Shown piece after piece: positions 46,925 to 59,934 of a DNA stretch of 64,000 nt. The position numbers were made by a program, and so were the translations under genes. This stretch comes from Myrica gale. Lineage: Eukaryota > Streptophyta > Magnoliopsida > Fagales > Myricaceae. The stretch lies in NCBI GenBank assembly GCA_963930655.1, contig OZ005620.1:7703001-7767000 (forward strand). Reading direction: 5' to 3'. Each line of letters starts with the position of its first letter. Position 1 is the stretch's first letter. The notes under the pieces are model-generated. The model did not search any database, was not told the DNA's origin, and saw nothing but the letters and a program-made list of their open reading frames with translations.

Positions 46925-48054
46925 CTGTTTGATATCAATGAGTCAATACACACCCTCATGTGTTATAAGCCATTAAGCATGCAGGGCAAGGGACCATTGC
47001 TAAGAGAATAAATAAAATGGAATAAACAGCATGCATTATAAACAGAAGGAATGAGCTTCTCATTCATATAAAATGTCCCAAATCTGTTCTTTGACTAGCA
47101 CCTGCTCAGTATAAGTTTCCCTTACCAGAACTTATATTCTTAAGGTCTACACACTCACCACCATCTTCACTACTGAAATTACATTGTTTGACCAAGTACA
47201 CCAATTCTATTACCTAACCGCAAAGGATATTATGCCAGCAAAAAAGATATGCCCAGCAGAGACTTACCAATACAAGTTAAGCACCACAGCTGAACTTACA
47301 TATAGTCTCAATGAATACACACAGAAATACTTCTTCTCTTCTGTTCAAGTGTAATTGCATGTTTCTTATATGTATAAACATCAAGCAGGTTTCAATACAT
47401 CGGAGAATTGCCAACTCAATCCATCGCTTAAAAGAAAATCCAAATCAAATGAGGAAATTCAAGCAATCAATTATCAAATAGAAAAAAGAACCCACATCAA
47501 AAGCATTAACAAAAAGGAAAACTCATTAAACCAAAAAAGGAAGACCCCACTTTAGATTTAAAAACACAAAGCAAATAGCAGAAAATTTGCAAGATTATTC
47601 ACTCCATAGATGGGAACAAGATTTACGCTAAAACTGAAAAAGATCTTGGAATACCAATATTTCTCAATGAAGACTCACAAAAACCCAATGATTGAGGGGA
47701 AAAAAACCTAACTACAGACAAAGAGTTGACCTAAATAAGATATGAAACAAAAAAATTACAAGTAAACCCTAACTTCCTTGGATTGCCAATAGGGCTACGA
47801 AATAACTTCTTAATGATTCAATAAACAGTTCGACCCATTCGATAATCCTACCTCGGCTTTTTGTACTTTCTCCGTTGAGGACCACACAGAAAATGGTCCG
47901 GATCCGGATACTATTGCTTCGCTTTCTTGGCAAGGAAACGGAGAGATCAAATCTTTCTACAAGAGCGAGAAAACAATAAGGCAAACTAAGGTGATGAAGA
48001 AGCCCTACGAAAACAATGCTAAAATTAAGAGGAATGAGAGCAAGGGAAGCGTAC
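46925..48054 (-). other. 5' UTR intron of ELOF1
   Basis: On the minus strand a donor, TTTCAG|GTACGC (exon ends 48055), and an acceptor, TCAAACAG|ATTTG (exon resumes 46924), enclose 1130 bp with no conserved coding sequence. The spliced leader would run straight into the ATG at 46910. The accidental frame at 47769-48146 on the minus strand overlaps this leader. Confidence 0.65.
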
Positions 48055-48112
48055 CTGAAAAGATCGCAGCTTGAAAAATGGTTCCGTGGAGAGAAACAGC
48101 CCAGGGTCGCGG

Positions 48113-48120
48113 TTTTTATA
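48113..48120 (-). promoter_or_regulatory. TATA box of ELOF1
   Basis: TATAAAAA on the minus strand, about 58 bp before the proposed end of the untranslated first exon. Transcription would start near 48085-48090. Confidence 0.6.
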
Positions 48121-48689
48121 AGTTTTTTTCCTGGGTCAATGACCATTTAGTCCTCGGATTTTTAGCTTTTTTATTATTTAAATCTTTCCCGGTTTTCAGT
48201 TTGTTTGGTCGGTTTGGCTTCGGCCAAAATTTAGTTTAATAAATAATTTTTTTATTAAATTATTTATTTTTATTACAATAAATATAAAAATTTATTAAAA
48301 TCATCTATTTTTTATATTATTAGGAGTAAAATATTATTACTTCAATATCAGTTTAATTTTAGGTAACGTTAACACAATCCCAATCCATTTTAGACATGTT
48401 TCATACATGTACCGCCTCAAAAGAAAACAATTGGTGACAAGAAAAAAAATCAATTGAGTATTAAGCTTTCAAAATTGTAAGTGAAGTATTATCATTCTAT
48501 GTTTAATTTTTCTCGGCTTTTATTTATTTATTTATAAAGGATTCTGTTTGAAGTCACAAACCATATATTGATGGAAATGAAAAAAATGGGGCGAATTTTC
48601 CTTCTTCTTTCTCTCTCATTTTCTGAACGGCATTTGGGCTCAAATAATGGGAAAGCCCAAATCTGGGGTTCAACAACAGTCGGGTTCTA
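48121..48689. other. AT-rich spacer between ELOF1 promoter and LINE
   Basis: No gene or clear repeat is seen. It includes long A/T runs. Confidence 0.4.
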
Positions 48690-50580
48690 TGACGAAGGAA
48701 GACAACATCCTATTCAATAATCCAATCCATAACGTGTTGAATAAGCATCAACGCATCCCCTTCCACAATCACAGCTGCTTCTTCAAACGCGGGAAGTAAG
48801 AGACCGCCAGGCGAGCAGTCAGGGCTTCACCCTTCGGGGAGTCAGAGCCCAGACGAGCATCAGCAAAAACTAATTTATGCCGAACAGTAGAAACATCAAA
48901 ATTGATCTTAAAACAGCCCTGGAGCGAGGGTTGCCATGTAAGTAGAGGACCGAGAGCAAGGCTTCCAAGCATGAAGGTGTTCATCATACCGAATTACCGA
49001 TGAACGAATGATAGAAAGAAGAGAATTAACATCTGCAACAGCCCGCCGGTGCACCACCGCATTTTGCAAAAACTAAATAGAATCAAGAACAGTCGCAACA
49101 TAGACTTAGAGGATGAACGACGGCCAAAGGAATGCTGAGCAAATAGAAGATTACCAGGATCAAGGACAAAAGCCAGCTAATTGCCAATAGGCAGCCCCAA
49201 AAAAAACTTTCAGGTGAAGAGGGCACACCCCAACACGCCAAACACAACAACTGATGGGAAAAAGCCAAAAAAAAAAATGTGCACCCGTTTCCACACTAGC
49301 ACCACAGAGGGGGCAAAGAGAACTCAATGCGGAAGACCCACCCAAAACATGAACCCACTTACAACGAAAAGGTAACGCATCAAGCATTACCTTTCAGAGT
49401 AACAAGCGAAGTCGATGCTATAACTTAAGCTTCCAAATTTTGTTCCAATCAAAACTGAGGGCTGAAGAGGGAGTAAGCTCACGGTGGCAACATCTATGGG
49501 CAGATTTAACCGAGAACATCCCCTTGGAATTCGGGGTCCACCTTAGAGCATCAGAAGCAGGCCCAGACTGCAGAGGAATATCCAAAATAGCCAGAGTAGA
49601 TTGCGTAGTAAAGAAGGAATGGATATCATCCACCTTCCAAGTCCCAGAAGAATGATCAATAAGATCACTAACAGAGGAAAGCTACCGAGGAAGGAAAACA
49701 CCTGGTTTGAGCTGAGGCCGAAACTGAGGAAGAGAAGGCACCCAAGGGTCGCACCACATATTTAACCCGACACCAGTCTTAACAAGACCCTTGTTCAAGA
49801 ATCTCTCGAGATTGCAAGATCCCTTTCCAAACCCAAGAGCACGCAGAAAACCAGTGTCAAAAAAACGTTGAACCATAGAAACCACTTCGCGTTTGACAGA
49901 AGGCCAGTAGGATTATTGAAAAAATAATGTTGAACAGTCTTCTGGTCCTGGGGCTTTAGACGGCCCTAACGAACGGACAACACCTCATATTTCCTCTTCG
50001 AAGGGACAACAACAAAGCTGCAAATTATCTTCCGGAGAAATCAGCGGTGAGATGAGCCCTTGAAGACCAACCAGGAACTGGGGTGACGCTCTGGAGAAAA
50101 GAGACTGAAAGTGATGCGCCAAATGAGGACCAGTAGAGTCACGTCATTCCAGCCAACAACCATCACTAGAACAAATAGCATTAATAGTATTTCGGCGAAG
50201 ACGAACAATAGTCGAAAGACGGAAGAACTTGGTGTTGAGGTCAGGAGTAGTAAGCCAAGTGATGCGCGAATTTATTACGCCATAAAGCTTCTTCACGCTT
50301 AAGTTCTTCAGCCAATTTAAATTGCAAGTCCTGCTCCTCATGCAACAACCAGGGAAGCTGAGGGTGTTGTCGAAGAATATCCAACTGATGCTGAAATTTC
50401 TAAATATTCTCAGATATACGACTAAAGTGGTTGCGATTTCAATCCCGAAAAGCCAAATTAATGTTCTGAAGACACTTCATCAACGTGAAGGCCGCAGATC
50501 CACACCCATCATGCTGCCAAGAATTCTTCACCACTTCAGCACTAGTGATATCCCGAACCCAAACCGACTCAAATCGAAAT

Positions 50581-52170
50581 GGTAGTGAGCCGTAGCGGAT
50601 CTAGGATCCAACTTGAAGGGGTCGAACACATAAGGCAAAATGACAAAAAAAAAATTTCAACCTAATGTAAAAAGTGTCTTCGAGTTAAAATATCGAAAAT
50701 TAAAGATTAAAGACATTAAAAATTTTAAAATACAAGTACATATTATTTGCTAAGACTGAAAGTAGCAATTAGATCCTACTAATTTGCATCTTATATATAT
50801 TATATATATATATAAGAAAAATGATAGTTTGAGCAGCAGAAACTCCACAGAAATTCAAGGGCATGAAAAACCCTAAACAAACAAAAACCAACTAAATAAT
50901 TAATTCGGGACCCAAAAATATGAGTGAGTTTCTATTTATTTTCGAAAAAAATTAAAAAATTAGAAATTTCTAGGTAGAAACCTTTATAGCCCTAAGATAT
51001 TATTCATGGTGAATCCCTAATTTCACAAAATGTCAAAATCCCTAATTCAAATCTAAATTACAATCTAATTACATTGCATTCAATTGATATTACAATCAAA
51101 TTATTCAAAAATGAAAACAATTTTACAAACCAATTCGAATAAATAGTTTCACAAATCACATATATCTAAATTCCAAAACAATTCAATCTCATCCTCCAAC
51201 AATTTCACAAACCACAAATATCCAAACAATTCAATCTCATCCTCCAATAATTTCACAAATCAACCACAAATATCCAAACCAATTCAATCACATCCTCCAA
51301 TAATTTCACAAACCAACCACAAATATCCAAACTAATTCAATCTCATCCTCCAACAATTTCACAACTCACAAAATTTCAAACCCTAAAGCATTTTTAGCAT
51401 ACTAAATAAATGAAATTTTCTACTGAATTGTAAAGAGAGAATCTTGGATAGAGGGATATACTAGGGGTCGGAGGTCCAGCAATTTTCAAGTGTAAAATTT
51501 CGAGGATCCTGCAAAAATTGAACCGTAAAAAATCTAAGCGGTGAAATTACTGTTAGTCAATGAGTTCCCTGTTGAATGGTTAACATTAAGCAGTGAAATT
51601 ACTGTGATGGCTCTCAGAGTTCTATTTTCAAACATTTTAACTCAAATAAAAATTAAAGTTTTTTTTTCTTTTTTAAGGAATGATCTAAATTTTATTAGAA
51701 TATTCTCCAACACATAATTAAGCATCTGCTTGGTGTATTGTATAATTAAAAAGTGGAAAAAAGAGAGGACATCAACGTAAATTGGGCTTGAAAAGGCCAT
51801 TGGGTTTGGCCCAACAGGAGAACCAGATTGGAGGCAGTGGTAGGCCGACGTAGAAAGTTGGAGAACTCCTGGTAATAAGAAAGAAAGGTTGAAGCCTATA
51901 TCTTCCTGCGAAGCCCCCACGATACACTCCCTCGAAACTTGCGACTCTTTTCGATAGCTCAATGGCACCAATTTCAGCGGTTGGACAACTGTCATCCCTA
52001 ACGGGCCCAGGCCCTGCCGGCTTAAAACCAAGGTTGGCCTGGGCCTATGGGGATCGGGCTCCCATAGGCCCAGACCAACTTATATATAAAAAAAATTAAA
52101 AAAAATTCACATGTAATTTTTTTTTTTAGCCGGTCCAATGAGTGGCGGCCGCCCCCTTGATCCGCCTCTG
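50581..52170. mobile_element. hAT-like non-autonomous element, copy B (nested in LINE)
   Basis: Shares most of its length with copy A: GGATCTAGGATCCAACTTGA at the left, TTTGAGCAGCAG, GGTTGGCCTGGGCCTATGGG and CGGCCGCC near the right end. The right end, reverse complemented, is CAGAGGCGGATCAAGGGGG; the left end has about 7 extra bases inside the terminal repeat (TAGTGAGCCGTAGCGG). The flanks ATCGAAAT (50573-50580) and ATCGAAAG (52171-52178) match at seven of eight bases. It is 1590 bp, about 200 bp longer than copy A, partly because of a minisatellite. LINE coding sequence lies on both sides. Confidence 0.88.
51182..51388. repeat. About 53-bp minisatellite inside copy B
   Basis: Four units start at 51182, 51230, 51283 and 51336 with TTCAATC(T/A)CATCCTCCAA, followed by ATTTCACAA and AAATATCCAAAC. 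The spacings are 48, 53 and 53 bp. Copy A has a single unit at the matching place (about 14663-14710). Confidence 0.88.
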
Positions 52171-54900
52171 ATCGAAAGAGGCACGAGAAAGGTGTTTCAA
52201 AGTGGCTCGCGAAAATGTTAGACGCCAATCCTCATTAGCAACAACGCGATCAAGACGTTCCTGGATAAAGGAATGTCCAAACCTATTATTGGCCCACGAG
52301 AACGAGTTGTCAATGCAACCAATATCAACCATACCTGCGTGTAAAAGAAATCGCTGAAAATCGGAAGAAGAGGGAAACGCAAAAGGGAGACCCCCTTGCT
52401 TCTCAGATTGGGATAAAAGAGCGTTAAAATCACCCAAACAAGCCTCTAAGGACCCGAAAAAAGACGATCATGAGAAGCAAAAATCATACCAAAAGTCAGT
52501 TTTATCATTCAATATAGTAGGGCAAGGGACAAAATAAGAGCAATAAAATGCTTACAACGATCTGCCACAACAAAAGAAGACCCCGCCCTAAAACTAACAG
52601 CTAAGCCTCCTTTCTTCCCATCAGGAGAAACTACAACAGAGACATCAAAGCCAAGCTGACCCAAAACAACATAGGCATCCAAAATCTTAGTCTCAGCCAC
52701 AAACAAAATCAGGAAAGTATTTAGAGATGGCGCTCCTGAGAGACCGAACTGCCGCAGCACGCCCAAGACCACGACAGTTCCAATATAAGGCTTTTATGGA
52801 GAGGGTGAGGGCACGTTAAGGCCCGCCACCCCAGCCATATCTTTAGTAGAAACAAATCCATGAGTCTCATCATCGACAAGCACCAGAGCAGAAGGCTGCT
52901 TCACCAAATTTTTAGACTTACGCTGATTCTTACCAAAACGCTTCCCCTTTGCTGAAGTGCGGGGTGAATTGATAGGAGGCACCAGATTGGGCGAGTCCAA
53001 ACAAAACTCAGTGGGAACATCACCAAATGGGTCTTCTGCCTGAAAATGCAAACGTTTCGAACTATGCTCTAATTCTACCGGATCCTCCAAGACGTGTTTG
53101 CCTTTATCAACAGCAAAGTGGGCCAAAGGTTGCACAGAATCGGTCCCAACATCAGAGGTGGGGCTAGCGGCGTCTCACCATAGGGGTACGTAGAGTGGGC
53201 TGCTGCTAGGGAACTAACTCACGTCCAAGGGGGCCCAAATCAGGGGAAGGACAGAGATGGGGTCAACAGTGACTTCAGGACAACTTACAACTGATCATGT
53301 AGCTTGTCCTGTAGCTTTCTGCAATTTCGCAACCAAGGGGAAAAATAGAGGCTTCGGGGATGAAGTCATGCTGGGCCACAATCTTTTCCGCAATTTCCAT
53401 GAGGGTACTTGGCACAGCTGTCCGAAGATGTGATCGAAGCTCCTCACTCTGAACTCGAAGAGCATGGGAAGTCCAGTGTGAATTGTCTTCCACTGCCACA
53501 CCATATGTTGGAGAAGGCACCTGGGGCCCACCATGTCAGGCAAGCTAGAGACATAACCAAGAACCTGCGTAGAAGCTGGGGATGCAGGAGCTGACCCCTC
53601 ATGCACGTCAACCTCAACAGACAATGAAGAAGATGAAGTTGGGCCAGGGGGCAACACCACTAGAGGGGAAGGAATCAATGATGAAGAACCAACCGGACCC
53701 AAAGGCAGCGCTTCTGCAGTGAATCCACACACAACAACAATATAACCAAGGTGGCCACACCCATAGCACAAACCAGAAATTCGTTCATATTTAAAACGAA
53801 CCCAAGTAGCTCCAAGTGGTCACAGTGAACCCAATATCCAGTGGGCAAAGAGTGGCTGGTGTGAAACAGAACTTGGACGCGAATAAAAGGAACGCACCAT
53901 ATACAGGTTGAATGGTCACCTTTAATCTGGAGAACCTCTCTCACAGCAGCATCAATACTCATGCGGAAGCTTCATTAGAGCTATCCATGGGGAGACCATG
54001 GATCTGCAGCCAAAGGGGAGTGGACTCCAGATCGACCTCCCTCCAAGAGAGACCTGGTTCCTCAAGCGTAACCACCAGGACATTACCCTTGATGTTCCAA
54101 GGCCGTCGATTGAGAACCCACTCACGATCCTCAGGTCTCTAAAATTCAAACAAGAACACATTGGGCTCAAGTTCTTTAACCACCAAATGTGCCACAAATA
54201 TCCACGCCCGCCTAATGGCCCCTTTGACAGAGCTCAAATTGTGATAGCGTCGGGAAATAATTTTGCCAAGAAGGATCAGTTGAGAAGCTGACGAAGCGCC
54301 CTCAACATCGGGACAGTCCTTCGGGGGCTGGTTGTCCCAAGTGAGGGATCGTTTTGATGGATGAAGTGTTCCAAATCTGTCTGAAGAGGGTCCTTCACAC
54401 CAGTAACAGGAGAGCAAAGAGAGAAGTAACGCACACCACCAAGAAGGATACCAAACGACCAACGCCAAAGGAAAAGAAGCAAGCGCATAGAAGTAGACCA
54501 AGCCCACAGAATAAATAGACGCAACAGGGGTGGGGGGCAGGAAACCATAGCCGCAAACCTCTGCAAAAAAGCTGCCCCAACCAACCCACAGAAGGCGAAG
54601 AGCGCAACTGAACTTGAGAAAAACGATCATCCATACTGAAACCAGGACGAAATGGCGATGAAAAGAAACCCAAAATGCGACACCAAATCGGCCATCAAGC
54701 GAGACGAGGAAGGAAAAAAAAAAGTGAGACGAGGAAGAGAGAAGAAATCGTTGTCGGCAGGCACAGTCAGGCGAGGCGAAAAGGGAAGGGTCGTGTCACC
54801 CAAAAGGGAAACCCGAAGAGCCTCAAACGAGGAGACAAAATCCCTAGAAAGGGCACCTGTAAGGATAGAAAAAGGCTCTCGAGTCTTTGCCAATTTTTAG

Positions 54901-55382
54901 TGTCAAATCCAACGCCTATGAAGCATTCAATAACCACCAACATGATATATAGCCGGGTTCAAAGAAAGCTTTGCCACTCCGCCCAGCTCATGCACCAAGG
55001 CCTGCCGAAAATGGATTCAGATTTCAGGTCTTTCTCACTGATGTTCTATCAACACACTTGCATCAGACTTGACTGGAAAAGCTACAATTTTAGTGGACGA
55101 AAAAAGAAAACATCATTCTGAATAGAGTAATTGGACAACAATTCACCACAGGTATTTATCATGACAAAGTCTGTACAGTTTTGCTTTAGGAACTAAGCCA
55201 TGTTCCAGAAGCCAACAAAATAAATGGGTCCGGCAATAATCGGACAACACAAGTTAGTCTATATGCTAAGTACATATACAAAATACCATACAACATATCA
55301 ACTAGCTAAGATAATTAGCTTTAAAGTGAAAAGACAAATGGAAGAGTTTTTTGCTTGTTCTTCCGCAAATGTTGCCCAATTT
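54901..55382. other. Spacer and 3' UTR of the RING-H2 gene
   Basis: Sequence just below 55383 is likely the 3' UTR of the minus-strand ubiquitin ligase gene. Nothing else is recognised. Confidence 0.4.
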
Positions 55383-57776
55383 TTATATATCCTTCCTTCC
55401 TCTGGTCAGTGCTTCAGATTTGCAGATGGGGCACACATTCTTCACGAGCAGCCACTTCTTTAGGCAATTCGCATGGTACTCATGCCCACAATCAAGAATT
55501 CCGATCTTTTCTCGGTTCTTATATTCATCCTGCAAATTCAATACAACACCCATATGTTAGTTCAGAAAATGGATTTTCGATGTGGAAAAATTAATCCACG
55601 CTGACATAGTTTGAAAACTGTAAGACAGTTGACAGGATACATTGTATTACTATTGAGCAAAACTGATAACACTAAACAGTATGTTTTCAGGTACCTGGCA
55701 TATGATGCAAGAATCAACTTCCTGATCCATAGAAGCTGCCTCCTCCAGATTGATAACAGTAGCAGAAGTTACATAGGTTTTTGTCCTTAATTGACTTCTC
55801 ACAGTTTCCTCGGACAACCCAGTATTTACATTCCCAATCTGTTCCCCCAATGCAAGAAGCTCCTGCAGGAATTGCAACTTCCAAGTTTAACGTGTTTCTA
55901 TAGAGGTCTGTAATTTGTACAAATTCAAAATCACAGAGGCACTATTTTTTAAAATCAGAAACTATCAGTCTGCACCCCAACATTGTTCGATTAATAACCA
56001 TCTCCCAGAATTGAAGCATATATAATTAATCATCCTCAGCCTACCTCATAAGACATGTGCTCTATATCCAACCTCATGTCTCTGTGATGGTCCATCAGAT
56101 TGCCCACTTGATAAAATTCTGGCATATCTAGTATTGCAGTTTCCTAAGCGTATTAAAACCAAACAGTTTAGCCAATTAGTAATTACTAGTAACACGAATA
56201 TTTGATTATAGATGCCAAATACTTCAACACAAAATAAAGCTATTTTATGGAAATAGAGTGATAGAAAAAAAACCACAATAGAGAAGAATATTACATCAGC
56301 CTGCAGAACTCTCAAGTGTGGAAGGTTGCGATGTCGAAGAGTTGCCTCAGGCACGAATCCCCCTCTGTGGGGACGGTATATTCGAAGACCGGTTGGTTGA
56401 ACAGATCCCGGATGTCTAAGACCCATCTCGAAACTATTCTGAGCAGGATTCAGAGTACTGGTAGAAGGATTTGTTGAAACTCTATATGAAGCTGCAGCTA
56501 CTGGAGAGTGGAAATTAATATTCTGGCCTCTTGCTCCTAGCATAGGTGGGCTTGGATGATGTGGATTGTGGTGTCGGTGGTTGATGGGCAGGGGATGCTG
56601 GAAACTAGGGAGAGCTCTACTGCTAGCTGTCTCGTGATATCTTGATATACCAATGCTCCCGGTTCCATTGGTGTTGCTCCCTGTAAGGGATATATAAGTG
56701 AGAGACAAAGAGAGAAGTATCCACAAAGGCGCCCTTCGTCACAACAAAGATATTCTCAGAAACAGATGCTATAAGAGAGGCTTTGAACAGTGAAAATCAT
56801 GCTTATGAGAATAAGCTTCATTAATAAAGTTAAAGAACAAGACAAAATCCTCAAATTCTTACATAAAGTTACAGTCATGGGTACAAATGGAGCTCTGAAA
56901 AGGAGAATTCACTCAAGCAATGAGTGATTTACCATGTATATAAGGCATTGCAGAAGCCTGGTTCCAGGCTGAAGCACCTCCATCCGCGGAATTACTATTC
57001 AACTGCTGATCCAACCAAAGAGCGCCGGCTGACTGAAAAGGCTGACCCATATAACTTCCTTGAATCAAATGATTATGGTCATGCACCGCAAGAGAATCCA
57101 TCCAATTAGCACCTGATCTATTTCTCAAACTTCTCTGGGGTCCAACTTCCATGAGTGATGGAGTACCAACCCCTCTGTACTGGGACAGGTCAAAAGATGC
57201 ACCATCCATGACAGCAACCCCATCAGGATGCCTTGTATTCAAGGAAGAAGTTGACGAACTAGAGCTTGATGAGGCAGCATTATGTTGAAAATTCCCAGCA
57301 GTTCCTTCATATTTTCTCTTGTACGGACCCCTGACATCATCCATAAAGTGACTGCTGCTTCCATGCTCATCTGCAGCAACTCCAACGACTCTATAATTGC
57401 TTGAAGGTGGCAAGTGATTGGAGGCCCCATGACTACGGAGAGTAGGTAATGCCACACTACTAGACGAAGGTGTCACATAAGAATAATAAAAGTTGGCTGC
57501 AGGTGCAACACCTAAATCAAGATTAGGATGATGCTGCATTCCATTGCATTGTGTCATCCCATATATCACAGGATTCTCACAGTGCTCTATCAAATATTGG
57601 ACGTCAATGTTAGCTGTGTTCCCTGAAGCTGGTACCACACTCTGAATATTGGGTTGCGCAAAGTTTGCATTGGGCCCCAAGAGGATGCAGGGCTCAGGAT
57701 GTAGATAATTCTGGCTATGATGATCCAATTCGAATCCAATCATCTGATTAGTGCATAGCATATTCCTTTGGCCCAT
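55383..57776 (-). CDS. RING-H2 E3 ubiquitin ligase, HIP1/ZFP1-like
   Basis: Five coding exons join in frame: 57776-56933, 56680-56295, 56143-56045, 55862-55695 and 55529-55383, giving 547 aa. The long N-terminal part (MGQRNMLCTNQMIGFELDHH onward) is rich in Ser, Asn, His and Gly, with short conserved islands (GPYKRKYEG, NWMDSLAVHDHNHLIQGSYM, LWLDQQLNSN), and looks disordered. Near residues 410-480 are DMPEFYQVGNLMDHHRDMRL and SYEELLALGEQIGNVNTGLS, hallmarks of the HIP1/ZFP1/MBR-type ligases. The RING-H2 finger closes the protein: CIIC, 14 residues, CGHEYHANC, 10 residues, CPIC, the full C3H2C3 set. It should accept an E2 enzyme and pass ubiquitin to targets; the target is unknown. A 1.9-kb intron lies in the 5' UTR. 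The start follows an acceptor at 57785 and is the first Met of the open frame. Confidence 0.92.
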
Positions 57777-57785
57777 GTTGAATAC

Positions 57786-59711
57786 CTGCTTTCATAAAAA
57801 ACACCAAAAGAAATCAGCATGAACAGCAATAATTATTATCAATTCAGCGTAGAATGAAAAGTACTTCTTGTTGTCCAATTTGTATGGTGATCGACTGTAC
57901 AATCATCAGTACTCAGCAGACAAACAAAAATAAAAATTCAGCTTGTGTGATCTTAAAAGCTAGAAAAACTGACGAGACAATCTCAATTTTCCCACATGTT
58001 TCAGTAACAACCTTCAACTACAGCTTCCTGTGAAGCATCCCAAACACTACCCCAAATATAAAGTACAAGGAACTCAACCTAAAAGACCACCAGCATGAGG
58101 TACCCTATTTCAGCTCCATATTTCCAGTATCAGGCTCTCATCCAATGAGTCGTATAAAACAGTACAAATGCTCCCACAGGGTGTTCTAAATCATAAAAGA
58201 CATCCTAAAATTGGATTGACAAAGATGCATCTTTTTCTAGGTATAGAAACCCGGAAAGGGAAAAACTCAGAATCGATTGAGGAAGAGATGATTCTACAAA
58301 ACATGGGTCGAGAATTATTAATGAATCCACCACTAGTGCTAAGCCCCAGTTTAGACAAGACAGTTACTGCTGAATTACCTCCTACAAGAGGCAAAAGAAA
58401 AACCAGAGTCTCCTAACTATTATGAGAAGCATCCATAAGGATCTTGCTTTATTTCTATCCAAATTGAAGCTGCTCTCCTTTTTGGCTCTAGCACATAGAG
58501 TTTACTAGGTTTCAAAATTCGGTTAAATCTATCCTCTCACAAGGACAACTGATTCAGTCCAAAGTAATATATAAAAACCTTATGCCGCAACCAACACAAC
58601 TAAAAGTCTAGAAGAGATCCTAAATAACATTATCTTGATCCTCTACAACCTACCAACACCAAAAAGAGTTTTCAAATGAAAAAACTCCAGCAAATATTTG
58701 GCTCAAGAAAAAAAGAGCGCAAATAATTAAACGTGAGCTCCCAGACTTATCTACTTCAAACTCCAACTTGGGAAAAAGATACATTTATTTGCTCCTCCAA
58801 TATCGAATAAGGACACCCTACAATGGAACCGACCAAAGAAGAGAATGGTGCTCTCACTAAATGATGAGATCCTCACTTGCATAATCAACCCAATAATTAG
58901 TAAACCAAGATTGGATGATCACAACCTTTCTTGATACAATTATGACCAGCAGAAAGAAAAGGTTTTGCAATTTTTCAGGTTAAAACAACTCATAAACTGG
59001 TATTTGTATTCAACCAATGAAGACCTTCGTTCGAGAATGGTCAAGGAAAAAAATAAATCTTCATACCACTTTTTGGGACTCCAAGAAGACAAATTTTACA
59101 AATAAAAAACTTCACTTTTCTTCCTTTTTTTTCCCAGTTTCAAGGTAACCAAACTGAGGATAATGAGAGCCATAAGTTTCTTTTTCCATTAAAAGACTGA
59201 TAATTTAGTTTATCTTCTTGACGATCATGTTAAAATTAAAACATAAAAGAGAAGGAAACATTAATAAGATTTCCACCGAGTTCTTGGATACCCAGAAGAA
59301 AGTTCGTGAAGATATTTGCAAAAATTTCCTCAACTTTCTTGGTAACCCAGTTTTCAGGTTACCAGACATGCGGACGATGAAACCCACTATTTGAAATAGG
59401 AAAAGAAAACAGATTTAAAGATATTAAACGTTATGGTGCCAACGATCATGTTGAAATATAAAAACATTAAAGAGCACGAACTATTGGAACGATTTTGACT
59501 CGAATCCTAGAATACCCAAAAGAGAATTTATCACAATATTCCAAAGGAAATTTTCTCCACTATTGTTCTTCTTTTCCCAGTTTCCAGGTAACCAAACATG
59601 CGGATAAAGAAACCCTTTCGCGGTGAATTCAACGAAAGGATAAAGGTCAAATTTTTACCGTTATATTTTACCGATCACGTTGAAATTTCAAGACAGGATA
59701 AAACTACTCAC
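57786..59711 (-). other. 5' UTR intron of the RING-H2 gene
   Basis: Donor TTACAA|GTGAGT (exon ends 59712) and acceptor GAAAGCAG (ending 57786) enclose 1926 bp without conserved coding sequence. Three similar phrases of the type 'CCAGTTT(c)CAGGT(A)ACCA(AA/GAC)ATGCGGA' occur near 59135, 59347 and 59577, a loosely repeated unit of about 220 bp. Confidence 0.6.
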
Positions 59712-59857
59712 TTGTAATCGTGGAGAGGGCGATCCACGATCCCAGCGAGAGAAACACAGAATCTCTAGCAAGTGGGAGAAAGAGAGAAAAACGATTGATC
59801 TCTCGGAGAGAGAGCCGGGGTAACGTTAGGAAAGAGGTGCGGTTTCCGGTTAGTGTG

Positions 59858-59865
59858 TTTTTATA
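59858..59865 (-). promoter_or_regulatory. TATA box of the RING-H2 gene
   Basis: TATAAAAA on the minus strand, about 150 bp before the donor of the untranslated first exon. A leader rich in CTCTCTCC follows, typical of plant 5' UTRs. Confidence 0.6.
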
Positions 59866-59934
59866 AGGGATCAAATTAATTTTGCACCCCAAATATGAAA
59901 TATTGGCGCACATTTTGTAATTTTTATAATATTG

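Larger units (their letters stand above)
48690..54900 (-). mobile_element. L1-type LINE, decayed, split by a hAT element
   Basis: Reading the minus strand from 54900: ORF1-like MAKTREPFSILTGALSRDFV, a DUF4283-like block (NVFLFEFRDLRD, PWNIKGNVLVV), a zinc knuckle (CYGCGHLGY near 53760), then ORF2 with an APE-type endonuclease (AETKILDAYVVLGQLGFDVS, MGDFNALLSQSEKQGGLPFA, DNSFSWANNR, QERLDRVVAN). After the nested element it goes on with FESVWVRDI, the linker and LKAPGPED, then jumps to NLERFLNKGLVKTGVGLNMW, the zf-RVT domain (CPLCGASVETGAHFF) and the RNase H-like domain (CFKINFDVS). The catalytic core of reverse transcriptase (the YxDD block) is missing. Many stops and frameshifts show it is inactive. 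Ends are approximate. Confidence 0.85.

Noticed and set aside
51182-51388. Short regular repeats considered as a CRISPR array
   Set aside because: Units are directly tandem without unique spacers, in a plant transposon.
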